Positions 6,899-8,488 of a stretch of DNA of 8,488 nucleotides are shown here, one piece after another. Both the position numbers and the translations under genes were made by a program. How positions within the stretch are numbered: the first letter of the stretch is position 1; each line of letters opens with the position of its first letter. A model generated the notes under the pieces. It was not told where the DNA came from, made no database searches, and was given only the letters and a program-made list of their open reading frames with translations. This stretch comes from Bacteroides sp. (GTDB taxonomy: Bacteria > Bacteroidota > Bacteroidia > Bacteroidales > Bacteroidaceae). Location of the stretch: positions 1-8,488 of the forward strand of contig DXOJ01000416.1 in NCBI GenBank assembly GCA_019412865.1. The letters are read 5' to 3'.

Positions 6899-7074
6899 AT
6901 GGGTGTATACATCCAATTTGTTGGGTATATAGATCCAATGTATTGGCCATATAGATCTAACGCGTTGGATATATAGATCCTGCGTCTTGGGTATATATAT
7001 CCAACAACTCAAGTATTAATAACCTAGATACAAAGTATTAATAGCCTATGACTCAAGTATTAATACTTAAAACA
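6899..7074. repeat. Eight-unit, 22-bp-phased array of palindromes
   Basis: Eight consecutive 22-bp units with no insertion or deletion begin at 6899, 6921, 6943, 6965, 6987, 7009, 7031 and 7053. Units 1-5 carry a palindrome-like core of type TTGGGTATATAGATCCAA, best seen in units 2 and 5, with a more variable 4-bp linker. Units 6-8 switch to a different core, AAGTATTAATACTT, a perfect 14-bp palindrome in unit 8 and degenerate on the right in units 6 and 7. The centres stay in register across the switch: 6929.5 in unit 2, 6995.5 in unit 5 and 7061.5 in unit 8. A 22-bp step is about two helical turns, so all centres face the same side. The array starts 50 bp beyond the fic stop codon. It could be binding sites for a dimeric protein or iteron-like repeats. 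No gene in the window explains it. Confidence 0.85.
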
Positions 7075-7123
7075 ACACGATATACAAATGGGTGGAAGTC
7101 TTATCAAAAGAAACCCTACAAGA

Positions 7124-7936
7124 TTAAAACATAAAGCTAAATCCTTTATCGTGAAAGTCTTTATATTTTTGAATCTCCAGAGACAGTGATTTTTTCAATT
7201 GCACTGCCATGAAATCCAAAAAAGGCTGGCTGGTTTCATCATCTTGTGCTTGTTGTAAAGAAAGGATATAATCTGCCCTATCCTCCTTAAAAATCTTAAC
7301 GGGAAAAAGATGATAGCAGAATTGAATGTAGTTCATCAATAAACGAGCTGCTCTCCCGTTGCCATCCACCCAAGGATGAATAGTCACTAAATTGAGGTGA
7401 GCATTAAAACTTAGTTCGTATTGTTCACGAAATGTTTCCACACTCTTTTGCCGCTCCTGCAGCAGGAAGCAAAGCTCCTCTACTTTAGCAGATACTTTTT
7501 GATAACCCATATAAGAACGCCCACCTACACCAGCCGTAACACCACACAAACGAAACTCTCCTCTGGAAGAATCGAAAGAGCCGCCTATTGTATTATGTAT
7601 CCCCCCTGTTGTCCGCATCAAAGTAGCATTTAACTTCTGCAAGAAAGCAGGAATTATTGCAGTATTACATTGCGCTTCCTCTTTGGCAAACTCGTATGCT
7701 TTCTTCAGGTCCTCATTCATCAGATGATATACCAACGGCTTTCCTTTAGCTGTTACACCTTCATCAAAAAGAAGCTGTGCATCCATTTCGGTTAGTGTAG
7801 AACCTTCAATGGCTGTAGAATGGGTAATAAGAGAATAGAGGTAGTACTTCTCATAGTTCACCGACTGACTGATACCGAGTTGCTGAAACTCCATATACAG
7901 TTCCTCTATTTCCTGCCAAATACCCTTTTCCATCAT
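7124..7936 (-). CDS. Fic-domain protein, probable autoinhibited AMP-transferase
   Basis: A 270-residue Fic-family protein. Fic enzymes transfer AMP, or occasionally another group, from a nucleotide to a hydroxyl on a target protein. The catalytic motif is complete: HPWVDGNGRAAR at 187-198, with catalytic H187, acidic D191 and the phosphate-binding GNGR. SFDSSRGEFR (120-129) lies where family members have the segment before the target-binding flap. Near the N-terminus STAIEG (40-45) fits the inhibitory helix motif [S/T]xxxE[G/N], whose Glu (E44) blocks productive ATP binding. That places it with Fic proteins whose inhibitor is built in at the N-terminus and would explain the lack of a separate antitoxin gene. 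Two adjacent ATGs start it (7936 and 7933); AAGG about 9 bases upstream is a plausible ribosome site. No signal peptide is seen. It stands alone between repeat-rich regions; the target is unknown. Confidence 0.92.
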   Translation of the reverse strand: MMEKGIWQEIEELYMEFQQLGISQSVNYEKYYLYSLITHSTAIEGSTLTEMDAQLLFDEGVTAKGKPLVYHLMNEDLKKAYEFAKEEAQCNTAIIPAFLQKLNATLMRTTGGIHNTIGGSFDSSRGEFRLCGVTAGVGGRSYMGYQKVSAKVEELCFLLQERQKSVETFREQYELSFNAHLNLVTIHPWVDGNGRAARLLMNYIQFCYHLFPVKIFKEDRADYILSLQQAQDDETSQPFLDFMAVQLKKSLSLEIQKYKDFHDKGFSFMF

Positions 7937-7961
7937 AGGTTACCTTGATTGTTATTTTTCC

Positions 7962-7992
7962 CAAAATTACTTATGATACAACACTTTACCAA
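7962..7992 (-). promoter_or_regulatory. Promoter of the fic gene
   Basis: On the minus strand TAATTTTG (7969-7962) is a perfect Bacteroides -7 box, and TTGG (7992-7989) sits 20 bp upstream where a -33 TTTG-type element is expected. The -7 box is 25 bp from the fic start codon, leaving a leader of about 20 bases. A terminator hairpin lies just upstream, so fic probably has its own transcript. Confidence 0.6.
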
Positions 7993-8047
7993 GCGAAACG
8001 ACTATTTTCTTACTATTTTTTGCAAACACAGAGAAAATGTAGGTAAT

Positions 8048-8087
8048 AAAAAAACACTAAGTCGATTTGTTACAACCACTTAGCATT
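8048..8087 (-). terminator. Rho-independent terminator, leftward
   Basis: On the minus strand CTAAGT (8083-8078) pairs with ACTTAG (8062-8057). The stem extends outward through two G-U and several A-U pairs (AAAATG with TGTTTT), and the strand then continues as a run of seven T. A smaller inner pairing (GGTT with AATC) may tighten the 15-base loop. It would stop transcription entering from the right before the fic promoter. It also implies that something to the right is or was transcribed leftward. Confidence 0.55.
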
Positions 8088-8145
8088 TTGCGAATACCCA
8101 AACTTGCCGCCATCTCCTTAAAAGAATCTCTAACCAAGCATCAAC

Positions 8146-8220
8146 CTATTTCAATTCAAACAGCACACCTTTCACATCTCTGGATGCATTACCGATGATT
8201 GCCTCAAACTCGTACACCAT
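8146..8220 (-). pseudogene. Doubtful 24-codon frame, possible gene remnant
   Basis: The minus-strand frame from the ATG at 8220 reads MVYEFEAIIGNASRDVKGVL and then FELK before TAG. After this stop another frame reads KEMAASLGIRKMLSGCNKST up to a TAG inside the terminator stem. The amino-acid pattern looks more protein-like than random AT-rich DNA, and the terminator just downstream suits a leftward gene. However, there is no upstream promoter or ribosome site and no family that I recognise. It could be a remnant of a frameshifted gene or chance. Confidence 0.2.
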
Positions 8221-8248
8221 TGAGCAAGATTAATAAAGCTATTTCGCA

Positions 8249-8307
8249 ATTAGTTTCAAACCTTGAAACAAAGTGTTTCAAGCCTTGAAACAATTCTTGA
8301 AACTAAT
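8249..8307. repeat. 22-bp-phased palindromic repeat with GTTTCAA / TTGAAAC boxes
   Basis: Five 7-bp boxes occur: GTTTCAA at 8253 and 8275, TTGAAAC at 8263, 8285 and 8297. Two tandem 22-bp units (8253-8274 and 8275-8296) each contain a hairpin core GTTTCAAnCCTTGAAAC and match at 18 of 22 positions. The junction between units forms another palindrome, CTTGAAACA-AAG-TGTTTCAAG. The whole element is bounded by an 11-bp inverted repeat, ATTAGTTTCAA (8249-8259) and TTGAAACTAAT (8297-8307). The period equals that of the array on the far side of fic, although the core differs. It could be a protein-binding array or a remnant of a repeat element. Confidence 0.75.
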
Positions 8308-8314
8308 CGCTACT

Positions 8315-8347
8315 GGTGAAGAGATGGTGAAGTTGTTGCCCTTCACC
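8315..8347. repeat. Cluster of GGTGAA/TTCACC hexamers, right of the fic gene
   Basis: GGTGAA occurs at 8315-8320 and 8326-8331 and TTCACC at 8342-8347. This starts 8 bp after the palindromic repeat, so hexamers again lie on the outer side of a 22-bp-phased repeat relative to fic, mirroring 6736-6832. The outer GGTGAA and TTCACC could pair as a hairpin. The function is unknown. Confidence 0.4.
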
Positions 8348-8488
8348 CGTAAACTCCTTATTCATCGAGGAAACAGAGAAAAGATGAAAGGGGAGTTGAA
8401 AAGGTGGGAAATAGATATCCAGTGGGAAAAATTATTCGATTCTGTAATGATTCAGTACTATACCCCAATAAGCTATATGATAATCAGC

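Larger units (their letters stand above)
6458..7123. other. 666-bp gene-free region between convergent WbqC-family and fic genes
   Basis: No credible coding frame is seen; the frames present are short and broken. From left to right it holds about 175 bp with nothing recognisable, the 12-bp-stem hairpin, the 8-bp inverted repeat, the TTCACC/GGTGAA cluster, about 65 bp of unremarkable sequence, the 22-bp-phased array, and about 50 bp up to the fic stop codon. No terminator for fic is evident. The density of repeats suggests a site of function or a decayed element. Confidence 0.6.
7937..8488. other. 552-bp region right of fic without a confident gene
   Basis: It holds the fic promoter, the leftward terminator, the doubtful 24-codon frame, the palindromic repeat and the second hexamer cluster. 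A plus-strand frame with possible ATGs at 8324 and 8384 stays open to the window edge, but it has no recognisable family. Otherwise nothing can be named between 8348 and 8488. Confidence 0.5.

Noticed and set aside
6899..7074. CRISPR array
   Set aside because: The 22-bp units are contiguous with at most a few variable linker bases, so there are no spacers, and no cas gene is present.
7421..7633. Plus-strand frame of 70 codons
   Set aside because: It is antisense to the catalytic part of the fic gene and shows no domain.
8324..8488. Plus-strand frame open to the right edge (ATG at 8324 or 8384)
   Set aside because: It begins inside the hexamer repeat cluster, covers at most 55 codons and matches no family that I recognise. 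An AG-rich stretch precedes the ATG at 8384, so sequence past the edge would settle it.

Overview
The window looks like chromosomal DNA of a Bacteroides species or a close relative in Bacteroidales. The evidence is perfect Bacteroides-type -7 boxes (TAnnTTTG) in front of genes, few Shine-Dalgarno sequences, a DUF2851-family protein diverging from dapB, and a long Bacteroidetes-style signal peptidase I with a shorter paralogue beside it. Species cannot be fixed by eye.

Layout, left to right. (1) 1-961, minus: the 5' part of an AT-rich gene for an exported protein with repeated TonB-C-terminal-like modules; its 3' end lies outside the window. (2) 1101-2384, minus: an intact DUF2851-family gene. 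(3) 2385-2467: a compact divergent intergenic region with two outward-facing -7 boxes 10 bp apart. (4) 2468-6457, plus: a probable four-gene operon, dapB, lepB, a lepB paralogue and a WbqC-family gene, with gaps of 35, 42 and 82 bp. (5) 6458-7123: 666 bp without a gene. It holds a 12-bp-stem hairpin, a cluster of TTCACC/GGTGAA hexamers and an eight-unit, exactly 22-bp-phased array of palindromes. (6) 7124-7936, minus: a solitary Fic-domain protein with its own promoter. (7) 7937-8488: a terminator facing leftward, a doubtful 24-codon frame, a second 22-bp-phased palindromic repeat and another TTCACC/GGTGAA cluster.

How the genes work together: DapB acts in the diaminopimelate/lysine branch that feeds peptidoglycan. 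LepB removes signal peptides from exported proteins. The second LepB-like protein keeps the fold signatures but has Gly and Ser where the Ser-Lys catalytic dyad should be, so it is probably a pseudoenzyme next to its active paralogue. The WbqC-family protein is commonly linked to surface-polysaccharide loci. The operon therefore has an envelope-biogenesis theme, although the link is contextual.

The two points most worth a second look are the dyad-less LepB paralogue and the 22-bp-phased palindrome arrays. The arrays lie on both sides of the Fic gene, with hexamer clusters outside them, and nothing encoded in the window explains them.
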